Of a DNA stretch of 64,000 nucleotides, positions 9,146 to 17,807 are shown in pieces. A program made the translations under genes and the position numbers. The notes under the pieces are model-generated. The model did not search any database. It worked only from the letters and a program-made list of their open reading frames with translations, and had not been told where the DNA came from. The first letter of the stretch is position 1, and every line of letters begins with the position of its first letter. Source of the DNA: Sulfitobacter sp. HGT1 (GTDB taxonomy: Bacteria; Pseudomonadota; Alphaproteobacteria; Rhodobacterales; Rhodobacteraceae); assembly GCF_013282155.1 (NCBI RefSeq), contig NZ_BLWI01000012.1:310001-374000 (forward strand). Direction: 5' to 3'.

Positions 9146-10180
9146 TTATTTGCCGTAAGCGTCCATCAGTGACTTGGCCTCGTCGATCAGCGCCTGGCCG
9201 TCGATGCCTTTGCTGTTCATGTCGGCAACCCAGCTGTCATAGATCGGCTGCGCTGTTTCGCGCCAAACCTGGGTTTCCTCATCGGACAAGGTCACGATGT
9301 TGTTGCCCAGATCAACGGCGATCTGACGCGCGGGGCCATCGGCATCCGCTTGCGTACCACCAGCAAAGACCGAGAATTCCAGCCCCGAATTGTCATCAAC
9401 GACTTTTTTCAGATCGTCTGGCAGGCTGTCATACTTGTCTTTGTTCATCGCCAGCACGAATGTCAGCGTGTACAAGGCAGACCCCGCGAATTCGGTGTGG
9501 TTCTTGACCAGCTCTGGCACTTTCAGGGCTGTGGTGACTTCCCACGGGATGGTTGTCCCGTCGATCACACCTTTGGACAGGCCTTCGGGAATCGCCGGAA
9601 CGGGCATACCAACAGGCGTTGCACCGGTGGTTTCCAAAAGCTGGTTCACCAGACGCGAACCGCCACGGATCTTCATGCCCTGCATATCGGCAGGTGTACG
9701 CACTTCCTTGTTGGTGTGCAGCAAGCCGGGGCCGTGAACCCATGTGCCCAAGATGTGCACGTCTTTGAATTCGGTGTCTTTCATGTGCTTTTCAAACATC
9801 TGCCAATAAGCAGAGCTGGCAGCGCGCGCGTCGCCCACCATGAAGGGCAGTTCAAACACTTCGGTCGACGGATAACGGCCCGGTGTATACCCGACAACGG
9901 TCCATACGATATCGGCCACGCCATCAATCGCCTGGTCCATCAACTCCGGTGGCTTACCGCCAAGCTGCATGGAGGGGTAACGCTCGATCTTGATGCGGTC
10001 GCCGCTGTCTGCCTGAACCTTGTCGGCCCACACGTCCAGAACCTGCTTTGGCACATTGGCTTGTGGCGGCAGGAACTGGTGCAGGCGCAAAGTGACGTCT
10101 TGCGCGAAAGCACCTGTTGCGCTCATCCCGACGGCAAGCGCGGCTGCTGCGACACCCATCATAGTTCTTCTCATCATCAT
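9146..10180 (-). CDS. dctP: TRAP transporter periplasmic solute-binding protein (DctP type)
   Basis: A 344-residue extracytoplasmic solute receptor. The N-terminus is a signal peptide with likely cleavage after residue 26 (GAFA|Q). The mature part shows family features, including the arginine-bearing segment MQGMKIRGGSR and the loop IDGTTIPWEV. I chose the first of three consecutive ATG codons at 10180, which has GGGAGAG a few bases upstream; a longer frame back to 10282 would bury the signal peptide. It is the first gene of the benzoate operon, followed by dctQ and dctM. The ligand is likely benzoate or a related aryl acid, by context only. Confidence 0.9.
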   Translation of the reverse strand: MMMRRTMMGVAAAALAVGMSATGAFAQDVTLRLHQFLPPQANVPKQVLDVWADKVQADSGDRIKIERYPSMQLGGKPPELMDQAIDGVADIVWTVVGYTPGRYPSTEVFELPFMVGDARAASSAYWQMFEKHMKDTEFKDVHILGTWVHGPGLLHTNKEVRTPADMQGMKIRGGSRLVNQLLETTGATPVGMPVPAIPEGLSKGVIDGTTIPWEVTTALKVPELVKNHTEFAGSALYTLTFVLAMNKDKYDSLPDDLKKVVDDNSGLEFSVFAGGTQADADGPARQIAVDLGNNIVTLSDEETQVWRETAQPIYDSWVADMNSKGIDGQALIDEAKSLMDAYGK

Positions 10181-10377
10181 TTGATCTCTCCCGTTATTGT
10201 TGGTCGTTACGGTTCCCGCTCGACGGCGGGCTTTCCGATTGGATCGCATTAGTTGGGGGAAAAAGATCAGATGCACAACCATCGCACATAAGCACTGTAC
10301 GAGAATCCATCAGCTCAACCTCCCCTGAACAGCATGTCCCTGAATTGGATCAGGTGACCTAGCGTTTCTTTCGCAAT

Positions 10378-10398
10378 ATTGTTAGGCCATCTAACAAT
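10378..10398. promoter_or_regulatory. Perfect palindrome upstream of the benzoate operon
   Basis: ATTGTTAG, 5 bases, CTAACAAT form a perfect 8-base inverted repeat about 200 bases before the dctP start. The size and symmetry suit a dimeric repressor such as a GntR- or IclR-type protein, but I cannot name one. The surrounding stretch (10181-10594) holds no gene that I can support. Confidence 0.45.
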
Positions 10399-10456
10399 CT
10401 TTGTCATTATCTTTTCGATGCTACTTTTTGCGCTCTGCGTCTCCAACGTTTCTTGA

Positions 10457-10482
10457 AAAGTGCAATTCTGCACTTTCATGCA
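10457..10482. promoter_or_regulatory. TGCA-repeat cluster, candidate BoxR/BzdR-type operator
   Basis: AAAGTGCA, ATTC, TGCACTTT form a perfect palindrome (10457-10476), and a third TGCA follows 6 bases after the second, giving TGCA-N4-TGCA-N6-TGCA. A further TGCA lies at 10530. BzdR/BoxR-family repressors of benzoate pathways are known to bind TGCA repeats, so this is a good candidate operator for the operon beginning at dctP. The cognate regulator is not in the window and may lie to its left. Confidence 0.55.
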
Positions 10483-10594
10483 AATTAACTGCCGGGATTT
10501 TGTAACCGTCAAACGAAATGACGCAAAAATGCAGAATAATTCACATATTTTGCGGTGACACAGTCACAAAGGCAAATCTGAGCGGAGGGGGTGA

Positions 10595-10671
<77 letters not shown>

Positions 10672-10733
10672 ATCGGCGCTTCGAATATGACGGGCCTTGG
10701 CCCCCGTCAAGGGCCAAAACCAATCTAATGTCA

Positions 10734-11783
10734 TCAACCTGCTTCGCGAACCGTATCAATCATCAACTGAACGTTGTCCGGATCGGCGTCCGGCGTGATG
10801 CCATGACCTAGATTAAAGATATGCGGGCCCTTGGAAAACGCCTTCACAATCGCCCGTGTCTCGTCGATCAGATCCTGCCCGCCGGTGACCATATGGCGTG
10901 ACGCAAGGTTACCCTGCACACAGCCGTCAACCTGCACATTCGCAGCAGCCCATTCAGCAGAGACGGAGTTATCCAAGGCCACACAATCCACACCGGTGGC
11001 TTTGTGGAAACCGATGTACTGGTCGCCCGCCTCGCGCGGGAAACCGATGATCGGAATACCGGGGTGACGTTTCTTCAGCTCCTGCGTGATCTCGCGGGCT
11101 GGCTCCAACGCATATTTCTGGAAGGCCTCGCCCGACAGCGACCCCGCCCAGCTGTCGAAAATCTTCATGACTTCGGCACCGGCCTCGATCTGGGCCGACA
11201 TATATTCGATCGTCGCCTTGGTGATCAGGTTCAGCAGCGATTCGAACAACGGGTTGTCATTGATCCGCAACTGATGCGCCGGCCCTTGGTCCTTGGTGCC
11301 CTGCCCCGCGATCATATAGGTCGCCACAGTCCATGGCGCGCCCGCAAAGCCGATCAACGTGGTTTCCGGCGGCAAGGCCCCCGCAAGGTTGCGCACGGTC
11401 TGATAGATGGGGTTCAGCGTCTCGTGAATCACATCGACAGGTTTCAGCTTGTCGAAATCGGCCTGGGTTGTAACCGTCGACAACCGCGGCCCTTCGCCCG
11501 TGACAAACCACAGATCAGCGCCCAAGGCTTGGGGCACCAGCAAAATATCGGCAAACAGGATCGCCGCATCAAATCCGTACCGCCGGATCGGTTGCAAGGT
11601 CACCTCGGTCGCAAGGTCGGGATTATAGCACAGCGACAGGAAATCCCCTGCCTGGGCGCGCGTGGCTTTGTACTCGGGCAAATAGCGGCCCGCCTGACGC
11701 ATCATCCAGATCGGTGGTGTCGGCAGCGTTTCACCCGCCAAGGCGCGCAAAATGGTTTTGGTTGGGGCTGTTGTCTGCGCCAT
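10734..11783 (-). CDS. hemE: Uroporphyrinogen decarboxylase
   Basis: HemE removes four carboxyl groups from uroporphyrinogen III to give coproporphyrinogen III in heme synthesis. The 349-residue protein begins with the family motif [19 protein letters not shown] (residues about 20-38) and contains the substrate-pocket segments [12 protein letters not shown] and [14 protein letters not shown]. It is a cytoplasmic dimer in characterised members. It is divergently arranged from hemC with about 110 bases between the starts, so the two could share a control region. The start at 11783 ([15 protein letters not shown]) fits the family. Confidence 0.97.
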   Translation of the reverse strand: MAQTTAPTKTILRALAGETLPTPPIWMMRQAGRYLPEYKATRAQAGDFLSLCYNPDLATEVTLQPIRRYGFDAAILFADILLVPQALGADLWFVTGEGPRLSTVTTQADFDKLKPVDVIHETLNPIYQTVRNLAGALPPETTLIGFAGAPWTVATYMIAGQGTKDQGPAHQLRINDNPLFESLLNLITKATIEYMSAQIEAGAEVMKIFDSWAGSLSGEAFQKYALEPAREITQELKKRHPGIPIIGFPREAGDQYIGFHKATGVDCVALDNSVSAEWAAANVQVDGCVQGNLASRHMVTGGQDLIDETRAIVKAFSKGPHIFNLGHGITPDADPDNVQLMIDTVREAG

Positions 11784-11892
11784 GTGTCGGCTCCTCAGGA
11801 AAACTTTTGCCTTTGGTCAAGATGTGAGGGCTGGAAGTCAAGGCGCGGGTGCCCCATTGTCGCACAAAATTGACTTGCCCAAAGAGAACTTC

Positions 11893-12846
11893 ATGACCTT
11901 GACCCTGCCCACCCCTCAGAACCCCCTGCGCATCGGCACCCGTGGCTCCCCTCTTGCGATGGCTCAAGCGGTCGAAACCCGCGCGCGCCTGTCCACCGCC
12001 TTCGACCTGCCGCTGACCGCGTTCGAGATTGTGGTGATCAAGGTCACCGGCGACCTTATTCAGGATCGCCCCCTCAAGGAAATCGGCGGCAAGGGCCTGT
12101 TCACCCGCGAGATCGAAGAAGACCTGCTGGCCGGCAAGATCGACATCGCCGTCCATTCGATGAAAGACATGCCGACGATCCAGCCCGGCGGCCTGCTGCT
12201 GGATACGTTCCTGCCGCGCGAAGACCCGCGCGACGCCTTTGTCGCCCCGCTGCTCTCTGCGCTGGATCAACTGGCCGACGGCGCGGTCGTCGGCACCTCA
12301 AGCCTGCGCCGCCGGGCGCAATTGCTGCACAAACGCCCAGATTTGCGGGTCGTCGAATTCCGCGGCAACGTTCAAACCCGTCTGCGCAAGCTGGCTGACG
12401 GTGTGGCCGAATGCACCTTCCTTGCCATGGCGGGCCTGAACCGTCTGGGCATGGAAAACGTCCCCGCCACCCCGATCGACGACACCGACATGCTGCCCGC
12501 CGTCGCCCAGGGGGCCATCGGCATCGAACGCCGCGCAGGTGACGTGGACACCCAAGCCTTGCTTGCCGCGATCCATGACGCGCCCACAGGCCAGCGCCTG
12601 ATCGCCGAACGCGCCTTCCTGCTGACGCTTGACGGGTCTTGCGAAACGCCTATCGCCGGGCTGGCCACGCTCGACGGTGACACACTGTACCTGCGCGGCG
12701 AGGTGCTGCGCCCCGATGGCTCCGAAGTGATCGCAGGCAGCCGCAGCGGCCCCATATCCGACGGCGGGCAAATGGGCGTCGATCTGGCCCAGGAACTGCT
12801 GTCCCAGGCAGGCCCACATTTCTTTGACTGGCATGGGCCAAAATAA
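11893..12846 (+). CDS. hemC: Hydroxymethylbilane synthase (porphobilinogen deaminase)
   Basis: HemC condenses four porphobilinogen molecules into hydroxymethylbilane. The 317-residue protein shows IGTRGSPLAMAQA near the N-terminus, KDMPTIQP, the arginine-rich segment GTSSLRRRAQLL, and the cofactor cysteine C250 in the GSCETPIAG motif, to which the dipyrromethane primer is attached. The ATG at 11893 is chosen because AAAGAGAA lies 6-8 bases upstream; the open frame extends to 11752 but would overlap the start of hemE. It is transcribed away from hemE, which catalyses a later step of the same pathway. Confidence 0.96.
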   Translation: MTLTLPTPQNPLRIGTRGSPLAMAQAVETRARLSTAFDLPLTAFEIVVIKVTGDLIQDRPLKEIGGKGLFTREIEEDLLAGKIDIAVHSMKDMPTIQPGGLLLDTFLPREDPRDAFVAPLLSALDQLADGAVVGTSSLRRRAQLLHKRPDLRVVEFRGNVQTRLRKLADGVAECTFLAMAGLNRLGMENVPATPIDDTDMLPAVAQGAIGIERRAGDVDTQALLAAIHDAPTGQRLIAERAFLLTLDGSCETPIAGLATLDGDTLYLRGEVLRPDGSEVIAGSRSGPISDGGQMGVDLAQELLSQAGPHFFDWHGPK

Positions 12847-12948
12847 TTTTTCAAAATATTATCAATCTCCTGAAACTCTCTGTCTGCCCTGCCCGTGAAT
12901 AGGACATGACCGATCAACGGTCGGCACATAGAAACTCAGGAGCATACC

Positions 12949-13515
12949 ATGACTTTCACGAAAAAAATGATGACCGCCACAGCAGCTTTGGCCCTCACCG
13001 CCGGCGCTGCATTCGCAGATGCACATGCCATGAACCCGATGGTCGGCGGCGCAGAAATGTCCGTTGAAAAAAACATCGTTGAAAACGCTGTTAACTCCGC
13101 AGACCACACCACATTGGTCGCAGCGGTCCAGGCTGCCGGCTTGGTCGAAACTCTGTCCGGCGAAGGCCCGTTCACCGTGTTCGCCCCAACCAACGCCGCC
13201 TTTGACCGCCTTGAAGCAGGCACAGTCGAAATGCTGCTCAAGCCGGAAAACAAAGACACCCTGGCAAAAATTCTGACCTGCCACGTGGTCGGCAAAGCCG
13301 TGATGGCCGAAGCCCTGCAAGGCATGATCAATGATGACGGCGGCGAACACCCCGTTCCGACACTGGGCGGCTGCGTATTGCAAGCCTCCTATGCCGACGA
13401 CAAAATGAAACTGGTCGATGAAAACGGCAACGCTGCCTTCGTCACAATCGCGGATGTAAAACAATCCAACGGCGTGATCCATGTCATCGACGGCGTGATG
13501 CTGCCCAAACAATAA
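12949..13515 (+). CDS. Secreted fasciclin (FAS1) domain protein
   Basis: A 188-residue protein with a signal peptide (likely cleavage after residue 23, AAFA|D) followed by one FAS1 domain. FAS1 hallmarks are FTVFAPTNAAFDRL (near residue 82) and VIHVIDGVMLPK at the C-terminus. FAS1 domains mediate adhesion or matrix interactions, and small secreted single-domain versions are common in alphaproteobacteria. An AGGAG site stands 7 bases before the ATG. It stands alone and is followed by a strong terminator. The physiological role is unknown. Confidence 0.92.
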   Translation: MTFTKKMMTATAALALTAGAAFADAHAMNPMVGGAEMSVEKNIVENAVNSADHTTLVAAVQAAGLVETLSGEGPFTVFAPTNAAFDRLEAGTVEMLLKPENKDTLAKILTCHVVGKAVMAEALQGMINDDGGEHPVPTLGGCVLQASYADDKMKLVDENGNAAFVTIADVKQSNGVIHVIDGVMLPKQ

Positions 13516-13540
13516 AGCGCAACGGCTCTATTAAACGTCC

Positions 13541-13577
13541 AAGGGCCTCCCCGTTACACAAACGCGGGAGGCCCTTT
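13541..13577 (+). terminator. Intrinsic terminator after the fasciclin gene
   Basis: An 11-base stem AAGGGCCTCCC / GGGAGGCCCTT with a 14-base loop, followed by a short T-run, begins 26 bases after the stop codon. Confidence 0.85.
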
Positions 13578-13655
13578 CTACATCTTCCAAATGGTCAAAA
13601 ATCCCGGGGGAGTCCGCAAGGACGGGGGCTGGCCCCCATCGACCCTAGCGGCAGG

Positions 13656-14549
13656 TCACACCCATTTCGCCAAAGGCGGCAGGCTCATCAACACGGCATT
13701 GGCATCATGCCCCGTCTCAAGCCCGAATTTCGTCCCGCGGTCATAGACCAGATTATATTCCGCATAGAGCCCGCGATGCACAAGCTGCGCATCCTTGTCA
13801 GCCTCGGTCCAATCCTGCACGCGCCGCTTTTCCACCAAGGGCAGATAGGCGGGCAGGAAGGCGCGGCCGATGTCCTGGGTCAGCTTGAAATCCGCGCCCC
13901 AATCGCCCGTGCAATGATCATCCATAAAGATACCGCCCACACCCCGGGCGCGGTTGCGGTGCGGGATATAGAAATATTCATCCGCCCATGCCTTCAGCTT
14001 GGGGTACAGCTCCGCGCCATGCGGATCCAGATGCACCCTTTGCTGCTCATGAAAATGCGCAGTGTCTTCGGCATATTCGATGCAAGGGTTCAAATCCGAT
14101 CCGCCCCCGAACCACCACGCATGGGGCGTCCAGAACATGCGGGTGTTCATGTGAACCGCAGGCGCATGGGGGTTTTGCATATGCGCGACCAGACTGATGC
14201 CGGATGCCCAGAACCGCGGGTCGTCCTTCATCCCCGGAATGCCCTTGCGCGCCGCCATCGCATTCTGCGCGCGTTCGCCCAAAGTGCCATAGACCGTCGA
14301 TATATTGACCCCGACCTTTTCGAACACGCGGCCGCCCCGCATGACGCTCATCAACCCGCCGCCAGCATCCGACCCGTCTTCACTGCTGCGGGTCGTCTGG
14401 GTGACCTCGAACCTGCCGGGGGCCGCATCGGCCAAAGGCCCAGCATCATGGCTGTTTTCCAGCCCTTCAAACGCATCCACAATCTGGTTGCGCAATTCGT
14501 GAAACCAGGCCGCCGCGCGTGATTTCTCTGTGTCGAAACTGTCTGTCAT
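13656..14549 (-). CDS. hemF: Oxygen-dependent coproporphyrinogen III oxidase
   Basis: HemF uses O2 to decarboxylate coproporphyrinogen III to protoporphyrinogen IX. The 297-residue protein carries the family segments WFGGGSDLNPCIEY, YIPHRNRARGVGGIFMDD and the C-terminal VYDRGTKFGLETG...SLPPLAKW. The ATG at 14549 (MTDSFDTEKSRAAAWF) is preferred to an upstream TTG because AAGG lies upstream and it matches the usual family start. The anaerobic counterpart hemN is encoded at 56345-57700 next to fnrL, so this organism keeps both oxygen-dependent and oxygen-independent versions of the step. Confidence 0.97.
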   Translation of the reverse strand: MTDSFDTEKSRAAAWFHELRNQIVDAFEGLENSHDAGPLADAAPGRFEVTQTTRSSEDGSDAGGGLMSVMRGGRVFEKVGVNISTVYGTLGERAQNAMAARKGIPGMKDDPRFWASGISLVAHMQNPHAPAVHMNTRMFWTPHAWWFGGGSDLNPCIEYAEDTAHFHEQQRVHLDPHGAELYPKLKAWADEYFYIPHRNRARGVGGIFMDDHCTGDWGADFKLTQDIGRAFLPAYLPLVEKRRVQDWTEADKDAQLVHRGLYAEYNLVYDRGTKFGLETGHDANAVLMSLPPLAKWV

Positions 14550-14605
14550 ATCTCGTACCTTATCTGTGCTCACGCTGCGCAATGCCTGCGAAAGGGAACG
14601 AACCG

Positions 14606-15406
14606 CTAATGCGCAGGCGCATCCGCCGCATCCAGAAGCGAACGGCCCCCGTCCACCACGATCACTCCGCCCGTCATAAAGCTCGAGCTGTCCGCCGCCA
14701 GATATTGAATGGTGTCGGTCAGTTCTGACGGCGATGCAATGCGACCTAGTGGCGTATGGCTGCGGATATCATCGCGCCATTCACGGTTTTCTGCCACCGA
14801 TGCCTTTAGTGATCCGCTCATCACCGACCCGAAAGCCACGGCATTCACGCGGATACGGTGCGGGGCCAATGCCAACGCCATCGACCGTGTCATCTGTTCA
14901 AGCGCGGCGGCGGCCATTGAATAGGCCATCAATTCCGGCCGCGTGTGCCGCGACGCGATCGAGCTGAGGTTGATAATGCTGCCCACCGGGCCATCCGGGC
15001 GGTCTTCGGATTGCTTGATCATCCGTTTCGACACTTGCTGCGTCAGTTGCAGCGCGGTCATCACGTTTTCCTGCCACAGCGTTTCAACGCTGGTGTCCTC
15101 GCCGTTCAACGCCTCGGTCGGCAAGAACTGCCGCGATGCGTTGACCAGCACATCCACCTCGTCAAAGGCGTCGATTGTCGCTGAAACCAGATTGGCAATG
15201 GTCAGGCGCTGGCGCAGATCGCCGGCAAAGAAACGGATGTTGCCCTCGTCCTTTGCATCGCCCAGCTCTTCGGCCAACGCCTTTTCATCGGTGTCGGCGC
15301 ACATCACATTGGCACCCTTGTCAGCAAACTGCCGCGCAATAGCGAGGCCAATCCCGTTTGCCGCGCCTGTCACGATGACGTTTTTGCCTTTTATCGAAAA
15401 TGACAT
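14606..15406 (-). CDS. SDR-family protein lacking the catalytic lysine
   Basis: A 266-residue short-chain dehydrogenase/reductase fold protein. The nucleotide-binding motif is intact (VTGAANGIGLAIARQF, residues about 12-27), and so are the downstream serine (IINLSSIASR) and tyrosine. The canonical Y-x-x-x-K motif, however, reads Y-S-M-A-A: the lysine is replaced by alanine, which I confirmed at codon level (TAT TCA ATG GCC GCC). The C-terminal PGG-like segment reads GGVIVVDGGRSL. Without the lysine, ordinary dehydrogenase catalysis is doubtful, so it may bind a nucleotide or use another mechanism. It lies 56 bases downstream of the hemF start, on the minus strand between hemF and the methyltransferase gene. 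Confidence 0.85.
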   Translation of the reverse strand: MSFSIKGKNVIVTGAANGIGLAIARQFADKGANVMCADTDEKALAEELGDAKDEGNIRFFAGDLRQRLTIANLVSATIDAFDEVDVLVNASRQFLPTEALNGEDTSVETLWQENVMTALQLTQQVSKRMIKQSEDRPDGPVGSIINLSSIASRHTRPELMAYSMAAAALEQMTRSMALALAPHRIRVNAVAFGSVMSGSLKASVAENREWRDDIRSHTPLGRIASPSELTDTIQYLAADSSSFMTGGVIVVDGGRSLLDAADAPAH

Positions 15407-15437
15407 GAAACTCGTTCCTTATGACGCCAACCGGCGC

Positions 15438-16430
15438 TTAGCGACGTTTACGCAAAGGGCGCGCGGCGTGAAACAGCTTGAACCGCGCATCCCCGCCGAT
15501 TTCCTCGACATGGGCAAAGCGGGTTTTCAGCTCGGCCTCATAGGGCAGGTGACGGTTCGCGACCATCCACAGCTTGCCCTGACCTGACAGCATACGCGCT
15601 GCGGCTGCAACAAATGCCTGCCCGATCTGGGGTTCGGCGGCGCGTCCGGTGTGAAACGGCGGGTTCATCACAACAGCGTCCAGCTGGTGTGGCGGCTTCC
15701 AGGTGGTCGCGTCTTCCCACAGGAATTCGGCGCGGTCGTCACTGACATTCCGGCGGGCGCATTCCAACGCCATATGTCCGGCTTCGACCACGTACAGCTT
15801 TTTGATGCTTTCGCGGGTCAGCAGATGGGCAGAAAGAAAACCCCAGCCAGCCCCCAGATCGGCGACCTCGGCCCCCAGTTTTTCCGGTAGTGCATCCACC
15901 AAAAGCGCCGAAGCCAGATCGACGCCATCCGCTGAGAAAACACCCGGCGCGGTCCAGAACCCGCCCTCGGTCATTTCGGGCCCTTGCTTCCAATCCACAA
16001 AAAAATCGGCGGCGGGCTCGCTGATCCAGAACATCTTGCCGTGGGCCTTCGAGATCGGACCCTGGATCGTGACGCGGGCGCGCATCTCGCGCAGGATACT
16101 GTCAGCACCGTCGGTCTTTTGACCGTCAACAACGACAATACCGTCGCACGCCTCGCAGGCGTCAGCGATCATCTTGCGCGCTTCGGCCTTGGCGCGGGGC
16201 AGACAGACGATACAGGCCGCATAACGGCCCGCGATGCTGTGCACCACATCATAGCCACGAGCGACCCATGCGTCGTAATCGGGTTTAAAATCCTGGATAA
16301 TCTGAACGCGATCTTTGGCCAAACCGGGCAGATCGCTGTCTCGGGGCGGCTGGAAGACGGCAATCGTCCCCTCGGCCGGTAAATCAAGGCCGCCGCCGTC
16401 AAGCGCCAGCTCCAAACGTGCATCAATCAA
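15438..16430 (-). CDS. RsmC-like class I SAM methyltransferase
   Basis: A 330-residue protein with the two-part layout of RsmC-type 16S rRNA guanine-N2 methyltransferases: a degenerate N-terminal methyltransferase-like half, and a C-terminal catalytic half with the SAM-binding segment VADLGAGWGFLSAHLL and the base-methylating motif N-P-P-F (DAVVMNPPFHTGR). The exact RNA target is inferred from family resemblance. The start is a TTG at 16430, three bases after the clpS stop, with GAAGAG 7 bases upstream; no in-frame ATG is suitable. It appears co-transcribed with clpS. Confidence 0.85.
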   Translation of the reverse strand: MIDARLELALDGGGLDLPAEGTIAVFQPPRDSDLPGLAKDRVQIIQDFKPDYDAWVARGYDVVHSIAGRYAACIVCLPRAKAEARKMIADACEACDGIVVVDGQKTDGADSILREMRARVTIQGPISKAHGKMFWISEPAADFFVDWKQGPEMTEGGFWTAPGVFSADGVDLASALLVDALPEKLGAEVADLGAGWGFLSAHLLTRESIKKLYVVEAGHMALECARRNVSDDRAEFLWEDATTWKPPHQLDAVVMNPPFHTGRAAEPQIGQAFVAAAARMLSGQGKLWMVANRHLPYEAELKTRFAHVEEIGGDARFKLFHAARPLRKRR

Positions 16431-16433
16431 GCG

Positions 16434-16775
16434 CTACTCTTCTTTTTCCATGGTGCATTGCAGCGGATGCTGATGCCGCCGGGCGAAATCCATGACCTGG
16501 GCCACTTTGGTTTCCGCGATTTCGTGGCTGAATACGCCAACAACAGCCAACCCTTTTTTATGAACCGTTAGCATGATCTCGAAGGCTTGGGCATGGTTCA
16601 GGCCAAAGAAACGTTCAAGAACGTGCACAACAAATTCCATCGGCGTGAAATCGTCGTTCAGCAGCATCACCTTGTAAAGCGGCGGCCGTTTCGTCTTGGG
16701 TTTGACTTTGGTCAACAGATCGACGTCTTCGTCGTCGCGATCCTTGCCAGCCATCAATATGTCATCAAGGCGCAT
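16434..16775 (-). CDS. clpS: ATP-dependent Clp protease adaptor ClpS
   Basis: ClpS delivers N-degron substrates to the ClpAP protease. The 113-residue protein has the conserved core [24 protein letters not shown] (residues about 34-57), with the N-D-D substrate-pocket residues, and [19 protein letters not shown]. The N-terminal 30 residues form the expected flexible, charged extension. An AGGAG site lies 6-7 bases before the ATG. clpA is not in the window; the downstream gene is an RsmC-like methyltransferase. Confidence 0.95.
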   Translation of the reverse strand: MRLDDILMAGKDRDDEDVDLLTKVKPKTKRPPLYKVMLLNDDFTPMEFVVHVLERFFGLNHAQAFEIMLTVHKKGLAVVGVFSHEIAETKVAQVMDFARRHQHPLQCTMEKEE

Positions 16776-16864
16776 TGCTGCTCCTGTTACAAGGGAGGTT
16801 CAAGTGAGTCGTGTGTGGGTCTATATAGACTGTAACGGTAATTAGAAAAGAGGGTCTTGAGAAG

Positions 16865-17557
16865 ATGGCCGAACGGGTAACCATGATCGGGTTCGATGCC
16901 GACGACACTCTTTGGCACAACGAGCATTATTTTGTCCTGACCCAGGATCATTTCGCCGACCTGCTCCACGACCACACCGACCCATCCACGTTGATGGACC
17001 GGCTTCTTGTTGCGGAACGGCGAAACATTCCGCACTACGGCGTTGGCATCAAGGGTTTCACCTTGTCGATGATTGAAACCGCGATCGAGGTCACCAACGG
17101 CAAGGTCCCCGCCCCCGTCATCGCCGAAATCCTGAATGCCGGGCGCGAAATGCTGTCCCACCCCGTTGACCTGCTGCCCTACGCCTGGGAAACCCTCGAG
17201 GCACTTCAGGGGCGCTATAAACTGGTGCTCATTACCAAGGGCGACTTGCTGGATCAGGAACGCAAACTCGCGCTCTCGGGTTTGCGCGGCATGTTCGACG
17301 GGATAGAGATCGTGTCCGACAAAAATCCCGCGACATATACGCGTATTTTCAACCAATACGGTGACGGGGCGACGCGGGGCATGATGGTTGGCAATTCGGT
17401 GAAATCCGACGTTGTTCCGATGGTCGATGCCGGCGGATGGGGCGTGCATGTCCCGCATGGTCAAACCTGGGCGCTTGAGCATGCCGAAACACCCGATGAT
17501 TCTCCGCGCTTTCGCCAAATCGCGGATCTGTCAAAATTGGAACAAGTTTTAGCCTAA
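16865..17557 (+). CDS. HAD-superfamily hydrolase
   Basis: A 230-residue haloacid-dehalogenase-type phosphatase. Motif I is FDADDTLW (D11 and D13), motif II is in VLITKG, and motif IV is in MVGNSVKSDVVPMVDAG. The cap insertion and length are those of subfamily I HADs resembling YjjG-type nucleotidases. The substrate cannot be read from the sequence. It is divergent from clpS, and the 89-base gap between them must hold both promoters. Confidence 0.88.
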   Translation: MAERVTMIGFDADDTLWHNEHYFVLTQDHFADLLHDHTDPSTLMDRLLVAERRNIPHYGVGIKGFTLSMIETAIEVTNGKVPAPVIAEILNAGREMLSHPVDLLPYAWETLEALQGRYKLVLITKGDLLDQERKLALSGLRGMFDGIEIVSDKNPATYTRIFNQYGDGATRGMMVGNSVKSDVVPMVDAGGWGVHVPHGQTWALEHAETPDDSPRFRQIADLSKLEQVLA

Positions 17558-17807
17558 AATTTGCGCAGCCCGACCGGCGTAAGATTCGCATTATTTCCGC
17601 CCAATTCCTGCCACATTCCCGCCACAATCGCCCCAGTAGTGGTGTCGCGCTGCCCCGCCGCTAAATATGCCTCACACAAAATTCACCTTTTGATGCAATC
17701 CTTGTTTCCAAAGGGTTTATCGAAAAAACGACATGTGGTATGCTTACCTTAATAATTAGTGGCCAGTCGAAAAATCGGCGGTCCGAGGCAGAGCAAAGGC
17801 AGTTATC

